A DNA stretch of 51,027 nucleotides. Origin: Streptomyces sp. I05A-00742. Its GTDB lineage: Bacteria; Actinomycetota; Actinomycetes; Streptomycetales; Streptomycetaceae. Location: the NCBI RefSeq assembly GCF_013055795.1, contig NZ_JABETO010000012.1, positions 81,093 to 132,119 of the forward strand, given 5' to 3'. Every line of letters begins with the position of its first letter. Position 1 is the stretch's first letter. A program made the translations under genes and the position numbers. The notes beneath the pieces were generated by a model. That model made no database searches. It was given only the letters and a program-made list of their open reading frames with translations, and was not told the origin of the DNA. This document shows positions 39,231 to 48,638 of this stretch, piece after piece.

Positions 39231-42092
39231 TCACTCCGCCTTGGCGGCAGCGGCCTTCTTCGCGGTGGTCTTCTTGGCCGCCGCCTTCTTCGTGGTGGTG
39301 GTCTTCGCCGCCGCCTTCTTGGCCGTCGTCGTCTTCTTCGCCGCGGTCTTCTTGGCGGGCGCCTTCTTGGCCGCCTTCTTCGCGGTCTTCTTGGCCGGCC
39401 CCTTCGCCCGCTTCTCCGCGAGGAGCTCGTAACCGCGCTCCGGCGTGATGGTCTCCACGTCGTCGTCGCGGCGCAGCGTCGCGTTGGTCTCGCCGTCCGT
39501 GACGTACGGGCCGAAGCGGCCGTCCTTGACGACCACCGGACGCTCGCTGACCGGGTCGGTGCCCAGCTCCTTCAGTGGCGGCTTGGCCGCGGCCCGCCCG
39601 CGCTGCTTGGGCTGCGCGTAGATCGCGAGGGCCTCCTCCAACGTGATGTTGAAGAGCTGGTCCTCGGTCTCCAGGGAGCGTGAGTCGGTGCCCTTCTTCA
39701 GGTACGGGCCGTAGCGGCCGTTCTGCGCGGTGATCTCCACGCCCTCGGGGTCGGCGCCGACCACGCGCGGCAGCGACATCAGCTTGAGCGCGTCGTCGAG
39801 GGTGACCGTGTCGAGGGACATGGACTTGAAGAGCGAGGCCGTCCGCGGCTTGACCGCGTTCTTGCCGGTCTTGGGCGTGCCCTCGGGCAGCACCTCGGTG
39901 ACGTACGGGCCGTAGCGGCCGTCCTTGGCGACGATCGGGTGGCCCGACTCCGGGTCTGTACCGAGCTCGTACTCGCCGCTCGGCCGGGCGAACAGCTCCT
40001 CCGCGTACGTCACGGTGAGCTCGTCCGGCGCCAGGTCGTCGGGCACGTCCGCCCGCTGGTGGCCCTCGGTGTCCTTCTCGCCGCGCTCGACGTACGGGCC
40101 GTAGCGGCCGACGCGCAGCACGACGCCCTCGCCGACGGGGAACGAGGAGATCTCCCGGGCGTCGATCGCGCCGAGGTCGGTCACCAGCTCCTTGAGACCG
40201 CCGAGGTGGTCGCCGTCGCCGTTGCCCGCCTCCGCGGCCTTGCCGGTGGCCTCCGCCGAGCCCTCGCCGAAGTAGAAGCGGCGCAGCCACGGCACGGCCT
40301 GGGCCTCGCCGCGGGCGATGCGGTCGAGGTCCTCCTCCATGGCGGCGGTGAAGTCGTAGTCGACGAGCCGCCCGAAGTGCTTCTCCAGGAGGTTGACGAC
40401 GGCGAAGCTCAGGAAGGACGGGACGAGCGCCGTGCCCTTCTTGAAGACGTAGCCGCGGTCGAGGATGGTGCCGAGGATGGACGCGTAGGTCGACGGGCGG
40501 CCGATCTCGCGCTCTTCGAGCTCCTTGACCAGCGAGGCCTCGGTGTAGCGGGCGGGGGGCTTGGTGGCGTGGCCGTCGGCCGTGATCTCCTCGGCCGTCA
40601 GCGCGTCGCCCTCGGTGACCTGCGGCAGTCGGCGCTCGCGGTCGTCGAGCTCGGCGTTGGGGTCGTCGGCGCCCTCGACGTACGCCTTCATGAAGCCGTG
40701 GAAGGTGATCGTCTTGCCGGAGGCGCTGAACTCGGCGTCCCGGCCGTCGGAGGCGCGGCCCGCGATCCGGACGGTGACCGAGTTGCCGACCGCGTCCTTC
40801 ATCTGGGAGGCGACGGTCCGCTTCCAGATGAGCTCGTAGAGCCGGAACTGGTCGCCCGTCAGCCCGGTCTCGGCCGGGGTGCGGAAACGATCACCCGAAG
40901 GACGGATGGCCTCGTGGGCCTCCTGGGCGTTCTTGACCTTCCCCGCGTAGGTGCGCGGCTTCTCCGGCAGGTACTCCGCTCCGTAGAGCTGGGTGACCTG
41001 GGCCCGCGCGGCGCCGACCGCGGTGTCGGACAGCGTCGTGGAGTCCGTACGCATATAGGTGATGAAGCCGTTCTCGTACAGCTTCTGGGCCACCTGCATG
41101 GTCGCCTTCGCACCGAAGCCCAGCTTGCGCGACGCCTCCTGCTGGAGGGTGGTGGTGCGGAAGGGGGCGTACGGGGAGCGGCGGTACGGCTTGGACTCGA
41201 CCGAACGGACGGCGAACGACGTGTCGGCCAGGGCCGCGGCCAGGGCGCGGGCGTTCGCCTCGTCCAGGTGCAGGACCTGGGAGGCGTCCTTGAGCCGCCC
41301 GTTCGCGCCGAAGTCACGGCCCTGGGCGACGCGCCGGCCGTCGACGGAGGACAGCCGGGCGGTGAAGGTGCCGGGCTCGGCGGCGTCGCCGCCGCGGCCG
41401 GTGGCAAAGGTGCCGGTGAGGTCCCAGTACTCCGCGGAACGGAAGGCGATGCGCTCGCGCTCGCGCTCCACGACGAGGCGGGTGGCCACGGACTGCACCC
41501 GTCCGGCGGACAGCCGGGGCATGACCTTCTTCCACAGGACCGGCGAGACCTCGTAGCCGTAGAGGCGGTCGAGGATGCGCCGGGTCTCCTGGGCGTCGAC
41601 AAGCTTCTTGTTCAGCTCGCGCGGGTTGGCGACGGCGGCCTGGATGGCGTCCTTGGTGATCTCATGGAAGACCATCCGGCGGACCGGGACCTTGGGCTTG
41701 AGGACCTCCTGGAGGTGCCAGGCGATCGCCTCGCCCTCGCGGTCCTCATCGGTGGCCAGGAAGAGCTCGTCGGACTCGGCCAGCAGCTCCTTGAGCTTCT
41801 TGACCTGGTCCTTCTTGTCGGCGTTGACGACGTAGACGGGCTGGAAGTCCGCGTCGACGTTCACACCCAGGCGGGCCCACGGCTCGCCCTTGTACTTCGC
41901 CGGGACCTCGGCGGCCCCGTTCGGCAGGTCACGGATGTGCCCGACGCTCGCCTCGACGACGTATCCGGGGCCGAGGTAGCCCTTGATCGTCTTCGCCTTG
42001 GCAGGCGACTCGACGATGACGAGTCGGCGGCCGCCCTGTGCGGTCTCGCTGGTCGGGGACAACTTCGCTCTTCTTCCGGTCGCAATCGGCAT
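39231..42092 (-). CDS. topA: DNA topoisomerase I
   Basis: 953 residues from the ATG at 42092; a TTG at 42062 (reading LSPTSETAQGGRR) has a better ribosome site (ggaag) and may be the true start. VIVESPAKAKTIKGYLGPGY opens the Toprim domain, with LATDEDREGEAIAWHL carrying the acidic triad. GFITYMRTDSTTLSD at about residue 340 contains the catalytic Tyr that attaches to the 5' phosphate. At least four Topo_C_Rpt repeats with the GRYGPYV signature follow (the last as GRFGPYV), then a Lys/Ala tail (KKAAAKKTTAKKAAAAKAE) typical of actinobacterial TopA, which aids processivity. It relaxes negative supercoils. Confidence 0.97.
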   Translation of the reverse strand: MPIATGRRAKLSPTSETAQGGRRLVIVESPAKAKTIKGYLGPGYVVEASVGHIRDLPNGAAEVPAKYKGEPWARLGVNVDADFQPVYVVNADKKDQVKKLKELLAESDELFLATDEDREGEAIAWHLQEVLKPKVPVRRMVFHEITKDAIQAAVANPRELNKKLVDAQETRRILDRLYGYEVSPVLWKKVMPRLSAGRVQSVATRLVVERERERIAFRSAEYWDLTGTFATGRGGDAAEPGTFTARLSSVDGRRVAQGRDFGANGRLKDASQVLHLDEANARALAAALADTSFAVRSVESKPYRRSPYAPFRTTTLQQEASRKLGFGAKATMQVAQKLYENGFITYMRTDSTTLSDTAVGAARAQVTQLYGAEYLPEKPRTYAGKVKNAQEAHEAIRPSGDRFRTPAETGLTGDQFRLYELIWKRTVASQMKDAVGNSVTVRIAGRASDGRDAEFSASGKTITFHGFMKAYVEGADDPNAELDDRERRLPQVTEGDALTAEEITADGHATKPPARYTEASLVKELEEREIGRPSTYASILGTILDRGYVFKKGTALVPSFLSFAVVNLLEKHFGRLVDYDFTAAMEEDLDRIARGEAQAVPWLRRFYFGEGSAEATGKAAEAGNGDGDHLGGLKELVTDLGAIDAREISSFPVGEGVVLRVGRYGPYVERGEKDTEGHQRADVPDDLAPDELTVTYAEELFARPSGEYELGTDPESGHPIVAKDGRYGPYVTEVLPEGTPKTGKNAVKPRTASLFKSMSLDTVTLDDALKLMSLPRVVGADPEGVEITAQNGRYGPYLKKGTDSRSLETEDQLFNITLEEALAIYAQPKQRGRAAAKPPLKELGTDPVSERPVVVKDGRFGPYVTDGETNATLRRDDDVETITPERGYELLAEKRAKGPAKKTAKKAAKKAPAKKTAAKKTTTAKKAAAKTTTTKKAAAKKTTAKKAAAAKAE

Positions 42093-42469
42093 GGGAGTTG
42101 CGGTGACGCTGCGGAGTGTGACGGTACATCCCGCCCCCGTGTCAAACGGGGAAAGCCCGCAACGCCACTCGAACGGTAACCCGACAAGCGTCCTGTCTGC
42201 CGCCCGGACCGTCACACCATCGGGAGGATCGCGTCGCCGACAGCACTGAGGCGACGGTATCCGGACGATACGGGACACGCCTCACGAGGCGACCAACATC
42301 ACGATCCGGCGTTTCGACCCTCCGACAGCGCGTGAAGAGTTCCGTGCGCACTCCGTCACGACCCGGGCGTTCCCTCCCTTAATCTCCGCTTAATCTCCGT
42401 TCACTTTCGGTCACCTGCTCACTTTCAGTCATCCACTTCAGTCATTCACGGTCAATCGGAACCCGTCAT
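42093..42469. other. Upstream region of topA with degenerate direct repeats
   Basis: 377 bp, clearly less GC-rich than the rest near 42380-42465. It holds taatctccg twice (42380, 42391) and then a series of related units: cactttcggtca, cactttcagtca, cttcagtca, ttcacggtca (42402-42454). The topA promoter must lie here, but I cannot place a -10/-35 with confidence. No gene. Confidence 0.6.
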
Positions 42470-43996
42470 TCACCCTGCCTCGGGCGTCAGAAAGCCCTGT
42501 TCGACCAGGAGCCTGATCGCCTCGGGCGTCCGGTCGCGCAGCAGCACCGGGTCCTCCCCGACGAGCTGGGCGATGGCGTCGAGGATCCGGCCCGCGCTGA
42601 GAGACCCGTCACACACCCCGGCGAACCCGGCGCCCACCGTGTCCACCTTGGTGGCCCGGCGCATGCCGCGGTTCTGGCGCAGCACCACGTGCTCCGGATC
42701 CTCGGCGCCCGGCAGGCCCACCTGCTCCTGGACGACCTCCGGGGCGAGCCGGAAATGGGCGCTCAGCAGCGCGGCGTCGTCGTGCGTGCGCAGGAACTCC
42801 TGGCGCTCGAAATGGGCGCGGATGCTCGCTCCGAGCGGCTGCTCCACCGGGTGCGGCCACTCCTCGGCGATCACGGACGGCCGCTCGGACCCCGACTTGT
42901 GCAGCGTGATCCAGCCAAATCCGACCCCCCTGGTCCGCCGCGCCTCGAACTCCTCCAGCCACGCGTCGTACCGCGCCGCGTACTCCCCGGGAGCCGTGCG
43001 GTGGTCCCCCGCGTCGCGCAGCCACAGCTCGGCGTACTGGGCCACGTCCTGGACCTCGCGCTGGACGATCCAGGCGTCGCAGCCCGCCGGGACCCAGGAC
43101 GACAGCCGCTCCCGCCAGTCCTCGCCCTCCACGTGCTGCCAGTTGGCGAGCAGCTGGCAGTAGCCGCCGTCGTTGAGCCGGGCCGCCGCCCCGCCCACCA
43201 GCGTGCGGCAGAGGTCGTCCCCGCCCATGCCGCCGTCCCGGTAGGTGAGCCGGGCGCCGGGGGAGATGACGAAGGGCGGGTTCGAGACGATCAGGTCGTA
43301 CGTCTCGTCCGCCACGGGCTCGAACAGCGAGCCCTGGCGCAGGTCCGCCTCCGGCGCGCCGGACAGCGCGAGCGTGAGCCGTGCGAAGCGCAGGGCGCGC
43401 GGGTTCAGATCGGTCGCGGTGACCCGGCCCGCGTGCTGGGCCGCGTGCAGCGCCTGGATGCCGGAGCCCGTGCCCAGGTCGAGGGCGCTCGCGACCGGCG
43501 TGCGGACGGTGATGCCGGCGAGCGTGGTGGAGGCGCCGCCCACCCCGAGGACGAGCTCCGAGCGGTCCGTCCCGGCCGGGCCCTCGCCGCCCCCGGCGAT
43601 CCCGCCCGCGCCGCCGACCGCGCAGCCGAGGTCGGAGACGATCCACCAGTCCTGCCCGTCCGGGCCGCCGTACGGACGGACGTCCACGCTCGCCCGGACG
43701 GCGTCGCCGTCCCGGACCAGCCAGCCGTCGGCGAGGCAGTCCGCCACCGGTAGCGCGGCGGCCGCCCGAGCGTACGGGACGGGCCGCTGCAGCAGGAAGA
43801 GCCGGACCAGCGTCTCCAGCGGGCCGTCCCCCCGGGTGGCGCGCAGGGCGGGGACGGTCTCGCTGCGCGCGAGCGCGGCGTAGGCGGGGGCACCGAGCAG
43901 TTCGAGCAGACCGTCGGCCGTGAAGGCGGCGGCGAGCAGGGCGTCGCGCAGCCGGGCGGTGCGCGCGGGATCGTCGGTGGAAGGCAGCGTACTCAC
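42470..43996 (-). CDS. SAM-dependent methyltransferase (HemK/RlmG-like)
   Basis: 508 residues from a GTG at 43996. An N-terminal helical part is followed by SALDLGTGSGIQALHAAQHA at about residue 170 (motif I), TATDLNPRALRFARLTLAL (motif II) and YDLIVSNPPFVISPG at about residue 235. The NPPF motif is shared by N6-adenine, N5-glutamine and rRNA guanine methyltransferases. The C-terminal 200 residues are specific to an actinobacterial subgroup. It follows topA's divergent control region in the conserved Streptomyces order. The substrate (rRNA, protein or small molecule) is not evident from the sequence. Confidence 0.85.
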   Translation of the reverse strand: MSTLPSTDDPARTARLRDALLAAAFTADGLLELLGAPAYAALARSETVPALRATRGDGPLETLVRLFLLQRPVPYARAAAALPVADCLADGWLVRDGDAVRASVDVRPYGGPDGQDWWIVSDLGCAVGGAGGIAGGGEGPAGTDRSELVLGVGGASTTLAGITVRTPVASALDLGTGSGIQALHAAQHAGRVTATDLNPRALRFARLTLALSGAPEADLRQGSLFEPVADETYDLIVSNPPFVISPGARLTYRDGGMGGDDLCRTLVGGAAARLNDGGYCQLLANWQHVEGEDWRERLSSWVPAGCDAWIVQREVQDVAQYAELWLRDAGDHRTAPGEYAARYDAWLEEFEARRTRGVGFGWITLHKSGSERPSVIAEEWPHPVEQPLGASIRAHFERQEFLRTHDDAALLSAHFRLAPEVVQEQVGLPGAEDPEHVVLRQNRGMRRATKVDTVGAGFAGVCDGSLSAGRILDAIAQLVGEDPVLLRDRTPEAIRLLVEQGFLTPEAG

Positions 43997-44066
43997 GGGA
44001 CCATTGTCGGGGGCACCACTGACAATCGGTGAAAGGCCGGCGCCTCCCCCGACGGCCCGCCCGGTG

Positions 44067-44648
44067 CTACACCTTCGCGGGCGCGGGCGGGGTGGCCGCG
44101 GGGATCTGGCAGGAGGGCTGCTTCTTCATCGCCTGGCCGGCGTCGCCCGACTGGAACTTCTTGAGCGCGTCGCCGCTCTTGCCACTCAGCTTCCCGAGGT
44201 CCTCGGCCATGTTCTTGAGCCCGTCGGAGAACTTCTCCCGGTCGGACGTGTCGAGCGCGTCGACCTTCGTCTTGAGGCTCTTGTACGACGCGGCGAGGTC
44301 CTTGAGCGCCTTGACGGCGTTCTCCTGGTTGGCCTGGCCGTCGTCGACGGGGGGCGGGCCCGCGTTCTGCACGGACATGGCGAGGGAGTTGTAGGCGTCG
44401 ACGTTGGCCTGGAAGGCCGCCGAGTCGGTCTGCTGGACCTTCTTCGAGTCCTGCTCCGTCCGCACGGAGGTGATCGAGGCGTTGGCCTGCTGGATCTTCT
44501 TGACCTGGGGCTGCATTGTGTCGCAGACCTTCTTGGCCCAGTCGTCGAGCTTCTTGGCCTTGTCCTCACCGCCGCCGCTGTCGCATCCCGTCAGCGCCAG
44601 GACGAGCGCCGCACCGCCGGACAGTGCGGCCAAAAGCTTCTTGTTCAC
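44067..44648 (-). CDS. Small lipoprotein
   Basis: 193 residues. MNKKLLAALSGGAALVLALT, then GC gives a clear lipobox (LTGC) with Cys at residue 22, so the protein is anchored in the outer face of the membrane. The mature part is helical and charged (DDWAKKVCDTMQPQVKKIQQ, then KLSGKSGDALKKFQSGDAGQ), ends in a Pro/Ala-rich tail and contains two further cysteines. No enzyme motif is seen; it may be a periplasmic coiled-coil adaptor. Position and direction match the conserved region. Confidence 0.85.
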   Translation of the reverse strand: MNKKLLAALSGGAALVLALTGCDSGGGEDKAKKLDDWAKKVCDTMQPQVKKIQQANASITSVRTEQDSKKVQQTDSAAFQANVDAYNSLAMSVQNAGPPPVDDGQANQENAVKALKDLAASYKSLKTKVDALDTSDREKFSDGLKNMAEDLGKLSGKSGDALKKFQSGDAGQAMKKQPSCQIPAATPPAPAKV

Positions 44649-44839
44649 CGGATCGGTCCCTTCGATGGCTCTCGGCCCCGGAACTTACACGTCCCGCCGG
44701 TACGGCCCGCGAGCCGAGCATCCCATATGACCTCCTACCTCGCCATTTACGGCAATCCGATGTGGCATTCGCCGCGCCGGACGGCCCCTGTCCACAAGGG
44801 ACGGGCGCGACCGGACGGCTGATGACACACCGTCCGGCC

Positions 44840-44862
44840 ACGCCCGTCCCGCCCGGGCGTGT
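44840..44862 (-). terminator. Hairpin after the pyrophosphatase gene
   Basis: cacgcccg (44840-44847) pairs with cgggcgtg (44855-44862) eight bases after the hppA stop on the minus strand. Confidence 0.6.
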
Positions 44863-44869
44863 CCCGCCG

Positions 44870-47302
44870 TCAGGACACCACCGCCGGGTCGGTCGGCTGG
44901 GCCGACAGGTCGGCGTTGCCGTCCACGGCGACACCGCGCCGCTTGGACACGTACACGGCACCGACGATGACCAGTCCGGCCAGGACCGCCACGCCGATCC
45001 GCAACGGCCTGCTCGCGTCCGCGCCGTACGAGAACTTCACCACCGCGGGCGCGATCAGCAGGGCCACCAGGTTCATCACCTTGAGCAGCGGGTTGATCGC
45101 CGGACCCGCGGTGTCCTTGAACGGGTCGCCGACCGTGTCGCCGATGACCGTGGCCGCGTGCGCCTCGCTGCCCTTGCCGCCGTGGTGCCCGTCCTCGACC
45201 AGCTTCTTGGCGTTGTCCCAGGCGCCGCCGGAATTGGCCAGGAACACGGCCATCAGGGTGCCGGCGCCGATCGCGCCCGCCAGGTACGAACCGAGCGCGC
45301 CGACGCCCAGCGCGAAGCCGACCGCGATGGGCGCCATGACGGCGAGGAGTCCGGGCGTGGCCAGCTCGCGCAGCGCGTCCTTGGTACAGATGTCGACCAC
45401 GCGGCCGTACTCGGGCTTCTCGCTGTAGTCCATGATCCCGGGGTGCTCGCGGAACTGCCGCCGCACCTCGTAGACCACCGAACCCGCCGACCGGGAGACC
45501 GCGTTGATGGCGAGGCCGGAGAAGAGGAAGACGACGGCCGCGCCCAGGATCAGCCCCACCAGGTTGTTCGGCTGCGAGATGTCCATATTGAGGTTCATCG
45601 CGGTGGTCTTCGCGCCCACCTCGTCGGCCGCCGTCCCGATCGCGTCGCGGTACGAGCCGAAGAGCGCGGACGCCGCCAGCACCGCCGTGGCGATGGCGAT
45701 GCCCTTGGTGATCGCCTTGGTGGTGTTGCCCACCGCGTCGAGGTCGGTCAGCACCTGCGCGCCGGCGCCCTCGACGTCCCCGGACATCTCGGCGATGCCC
45801 TGCGCGTTGTCCGAGACCGGGCCGAAGGTGTCCATCGCGACGATGACGCCCACCGTGGTCAGCAGGCCGGTCCCGGCGAGGGCGACGGCGAACAGCGCGA
45901 GCATGATGGACGTACCGCCCAGCAGGAACGCCCCGTAGACGCCGAGGGCGATCAGCACGGCGGAGTAGACCGCCGACTCCAGGCCGATGGAGATGCCGGC
46001 GAGGACGACGGTCGCGGGGCCGGTGAGCGAGGTCTTGCCGATGTCCCGCACCGGCCGCCTGCCGGTCTCCGTGAAGTAACCCGTGAGCTGCTGGATGAGC
46101 GCCGCCAGCACAATGCCGATGGCCACTGCGACGAGCGCCAGCACGCGCGGGTCGCCGCCGTGGCCACTGATGTCGGTGTCGTCGATACCGTCCAAGTCCG
46201 CGTAGCTGGACGGCAGGTAGGTGTAGACGGCGATCGCCACGAGGGCGAGGGAGATCGCGGCCGAGATGAAGAACCCCCGGTTGATGGCCGTCATCCCGCT
46301 GCGGTCCGTGCGGCGCGGCGCCACCGCGAAGATGCCGATCATCGCGGTGACCACACCGATCGCGGGCACCAGGAGGGGGAAGGCCAGCCCGGAGTCGCCG
46401 AAGGCCGCCTTGCCGAGGATCAGGGCGGCGACGAGCGTCACGGCGTACGACTCGAAGAGGTCGGCCGCCATGCCCGCGCAGTCGCCGACGTTGTCGCCCA
46501 CGTTGTCGGCGATGGTGGCGGCGTTGCGCGGATCGTCCTCCGGAATGCCCTGTTCCACCTTGCCGACCAGGTCGGCGCCCACGTCGGCGGCCTTGGTGAA
46601 GATGCCGCCGCCGACCCGCATGAACATGGCCAGCAGCGCCGCGCCGAAGCCGAAGCCCTCCAGCACCTTGGGCGCGTCGGCCGCGTAGACGAGGACGACG
46701 CAGGAGGCGCCCAGCAGGCCGAGGCCGACGGTGCACATCCCGACCACGCCACCGGTACGAAACGCGATCTTCATGGCCTTGTGAGAAGCGCTCGTGGCGT
46801 CCTGCCCGCCGGCGGCCGCCGGAACCGCTCCGTCGGCCGCCGGAAGGCCCGCGCCCGGCCCGCCCGTCACGAGCGTCGCCTCACGCGCCGCCGCGGCCAC
46901 ACGCACATTGCTGCGCACCGCGAGCCACATTCCGATATAGCCGGTGGCCGCGGAAAAGAGCGCACCGACCAGAAAGAACGCCGAACGCCCGAGCCGCTGC
47001 GACCAGTTGTCCGCCGGAAGGAGCATGAGGAGGAAGAACACGATCACGGCGAATGCGCCGAGCGTCCGCAACTGACGTGCCAGGTAGGCATTCGCGCCTT
47101 CCTGTACAGCCGCGGCAATTCTTTTCATGCTCTCGGTGCCTTCGCCGGCCGCCAGCACCTGTCGCACCAGCACCACGGCCACCACGAGGGCCGCGAGTGC
47201 CACGGCCGCGATGACGATCACGAGGACGCGGTTGCCGGAGGTCAGCTCGACCGCGAGATTCTGAGTGAAGTCCACCTGTTCAGGGGTGAAGGGCCCCGCC
47301 AT
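44870..47302 (-). CDS. hppA: Membrane-bound H+-translocating pyrophosphatase, K+-independent type
   Basis: 810 residues with about 15-16 hydrophobic segments. It hydrolyses pyrophosphate and pumps protons across the cytoplasmic membrane. The diagnostic DVGADLVGKVEQGIPEDDPR at about residue 240 binds Mg-PPi. NAATIADNVGDNVGDCAGMA is the second catalytic loop, and GDTVGDPFKDTAGPAINPLL the third. The residue pair after GNTT is KA (AVGNTTKAITKG, about residue 521-532). K at this position marks the K+-independent class, against A in the K+-dependent class. The length is above average for bacterial enzymes, with the extra residues in an Ala/Gly-rich loop at about 140-165. Confidence 0.96.
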   Translation of the reverse strand: MAGPFTPEQVDFTQNLAVELTSGNRVLVIVIAAVALAALVVAVVLVRQVLAAGEGTESMKRIAAAVQEGANAYLARQLRTLGAFAVIVFFLLMLLPADNWSQRLGRSAFFLVGALFSAATGYIGMWLAVRSNVRVAAAAREATLVTGGPGAGLPAADGAVPAAAGGQDATSASHKAMKIAFRTGGVVGMCTVGLGLLGASCVVLVYAADAPKVLEGFGFGAALLAMFMRVGGGIFTKAADVGADLVGKVEQGIPEDDPRNAATIADNVGDNVGDCAGMAADLFESYAVTLVAALILGKAAFGDSGLAFPLLVPAIGVVTAMIGIFAVAPRRTDRSGMTAINRGFFISAAISLALVAIAVYTYLPSSYADLDGIDDTDISGHGGDPRVLALVAVAIGIVLAALIQQLTGYFTETGRRPVRDIGKTSLTGPATVVLAGISIGLESAVYSAVLIALGVYGAFLLGGTSIMLALFAVALAGTGLLTTVGVIVAMDTFGPVSDNAQGIAEMSGDVEGAGAQVLTDLDAVGNTTKAITKGIAIATAVLAASALFGSYRDAIGTAADEVGAKTTAMNLNMDISQPNNLVGLILGAAVVFLFSGLAINAVSRSAGSVVYEVRRQFREHPGIMDYSEKPEYGRVVDICTKDALRELATPGLLAVMAPIAVGFALGVGALGSYLAGAIGAGTLMAVFLANSGGAWDNAKKLVEDGHHGGKGSEAHAATVIGDTVGDPFKDTAGPAINPLLKVMNLVALLIAPAVVKFSYGADASRPLRIGVAVLAGLVIVGAVYVSKRRGVAVDGNADLSAQPTDPAVVS

Positions 47303-47677
47303 TCGTCCTCCTTGACGTTTGGCACATGGGCGCGCAGCCGGACCGCTCGCACGGGACGGCCACCACGCTCAGGCGTCCTGAGCTCAAGATGGACGGATTG
47401 TAGGGAGCATGACGAGATCAAAACAGTGCGCCACAAACGGAATGAGTCTTCGCCGGGACTTCGCCGGCGCCTCGTCGATGGAGAACGCGTGAATGATCCG
47501 TACGGCCGGACGGGCCGGCGGGTGAAGATCCGGTAATTCGGCCCCGCCATTACCGGACGCGGCGAAGCCGCCATTACCGGCCCGACAGAAAAGCGCGGAC
47601 GGACAACGGAATTCCGCCGCAGCCGCGGCTACGACGGATCAGGCAGCCCGTCACTACGCCGACCGGCTGACGCGGGG
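47303..47677. other. 375-bp gap with a three-arm hairpin set
   Basis: No gene is supportable. It contains the promoter region of hppA and the end of the bldG unit. ccggtaat (47530-47537) can pair with attaccgg at 47549-47556 or at 47573-47580, giving two mutually exclusive stems. Confidence 0.6.
47530..47580 (-). terminator. Alternative stem-loops after the anti-sigma gene
   Basis: One arm (ccggtaat) and two identical partners (attaccgg, each preceded by gcc) about 100 nt past the stop at 47678. They are probably a terminator of the bldG operon; a switch is possible. Confidence 0.5.
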
Positions 47678-48127
47678 CTACGGCAGAACGGTGGCCGGAG
47701 TCGTCGGCCAGCTCATCCGGATGACGCCGCCGTGCTCGTCCGCGGACACCTCGACATCGTCGACCAGCCCGCTGATGACGGCGAGGCCCATGTCGTCCTC
47801 GCCCTCCCCGGCGTCCTCGTGCTCGGCCACCGACGTCACGGCGGTGCCTCCCACGACGACCTCGGCGACGACCGCGTGCGGCGCGTCGTCCCCCACCTCG
47901 ATGGAGAACTTCTTCTCGTCCTCGGTCAGCCGGACCCGGACCGGGGAGCTGATGCCGCCGCTCCGGTGCAGGCCGACGGCGCGCGAGCACGCCTCACCCA
48001 CGGCGAGCCGCACCTCGTCCAGCACGGCCTCGTCGACGCCCGCCCGGCGCGCCACCGCCGCCGCCACGAGGCGAGCGGTGCGGACGTGCTCGGGAAGGGC
48101 ACTGAAGAGCAGTTCGACGGTGGCCAT
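47678..48127 (-). CDS. Anti-sigma factor kinase of the RsbW/SpoIIAB type (BldG partner)
   Basis: 149 residues from the ATG at 48127, preceded by gaggggga. MATVELLFSALPEHVRTARL, then DEAVLDEVRLAVGEACSRAV contains the N box (E-x-x-x-A-V-x-E-A, with Ser where Asn is usual), and DDMGLAVISGLVDDVEVSAD is the G1-like box of GHKL ATPases. It lies 115 bp downstream of bldG in the same direction. In S. coelicolor the equivalent protein (named ApgA, as I recall) interacts with BldG. It should bind or phosphorylate BldG and hold a sigma factor. Confidence 0.85.
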   Translation of the reverse strand: MATVELLFSALPEHVRTARLVAAAVARRAGVDEAVLDEVRLAVGEACSRAVGLHRSGGISSPVRVRLTEDEKKFSIEVGDDAPHAVVAEVVVGGTAVTSVAEHEDAGEGEDDMGLAVISGLVDDVEVSADEHGGVIRMSWPTTPATVLP

Positions 48128-48242
48128 CCCATCCCCCTCAGTCGTACGTGCCCTCCCCCTCGCCACCGGGGCAGGGCAACATCACGGAGGAACCGAGCGG
48201 CTCGGCCCGGCACCCCCGCGTACCGAAATCGTCAGACGACCG

Positions 48243-48584
48243 TCAGTCGGTCGCCTGCACCGCGTCGTCGACCGAGGTGTGGATCGGGAACACCTTGGTC
48301 AGACCGGTGATACGGAAAATCTTGAGAATGCGCTCCTGGTTGCAGACCAGGCGCAGCGAGCCCTCATGCGCCCGCACCCTCTTCAAGCCACCGACCAGCA
48401 CGCCGAGACCGGTCGAGTCGAGGAAGTCGACCCGCTCCATGTCCACGACGAGGTGGTAGCTGCCGTCGTTGACAAGCTCGACCAGCTGCTCACGCAGCTT
48501 GGGCGCGGTGTACACATCAATCTCGCCACCCACCTCGACAACCGTACGGTCGCCAACGGTCCGGGTCGACAGGGACAGGTCCAC
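48243..48584 (-). CDS. bldG: BldG anti-anti-sigma factor (STAS domain)
   Basis: 113 residues from a GTG at 48584 preceded by ggagga; the length equals that of known Bld[21 protein letters not shown] and [18 protein letters not shown] open the STAS fold. [15 protein letters not shown] carries the phosphorylated Ser57. The C-terminal [20 protein letters not shown] is diagnostic. BldG controls aerial mycelium formation and antibiotic production through partner switching. It diverges from the helicase gene, with 54 bp between starts. Confidence 0.96.
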   Translation of the reverse strand: MDLSLSTRTVGDRTVVEVGGEIDVYTAPKLREQLVELVNDGSYHLVVDMERVDFLDSTGLGVLVGGLKRVRAHEGSLRLVCNQERILKIFRITGLTKVFPIHTSVDDAVQATD

Positions 48585-48638
48585 GGATCCTCCAGCACCT
48601 TGCATCGAGCGGTCGCCCCCCATGGATCGGCAGCCGCG

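Noticed and set aside
31942..42179. Very long plus-strand open frames (31942-35217, 34133-39016, 39939-42179) opposite tap, tmk, holB and topA
   Set aside because: They are antisense shadows caused by high GC at third positions; their translations are low-complexity and match no family, while the minus-strand genes carry full catalytic motifs.
44516..47536. A 1006-codon plus-strand frame opposite the lipoprotein and hppA
   Set aside because: It lacks any domain signature and is Arg/Asp/His-biased, as expected for antisense of a GC-rich membrane-protein gene.
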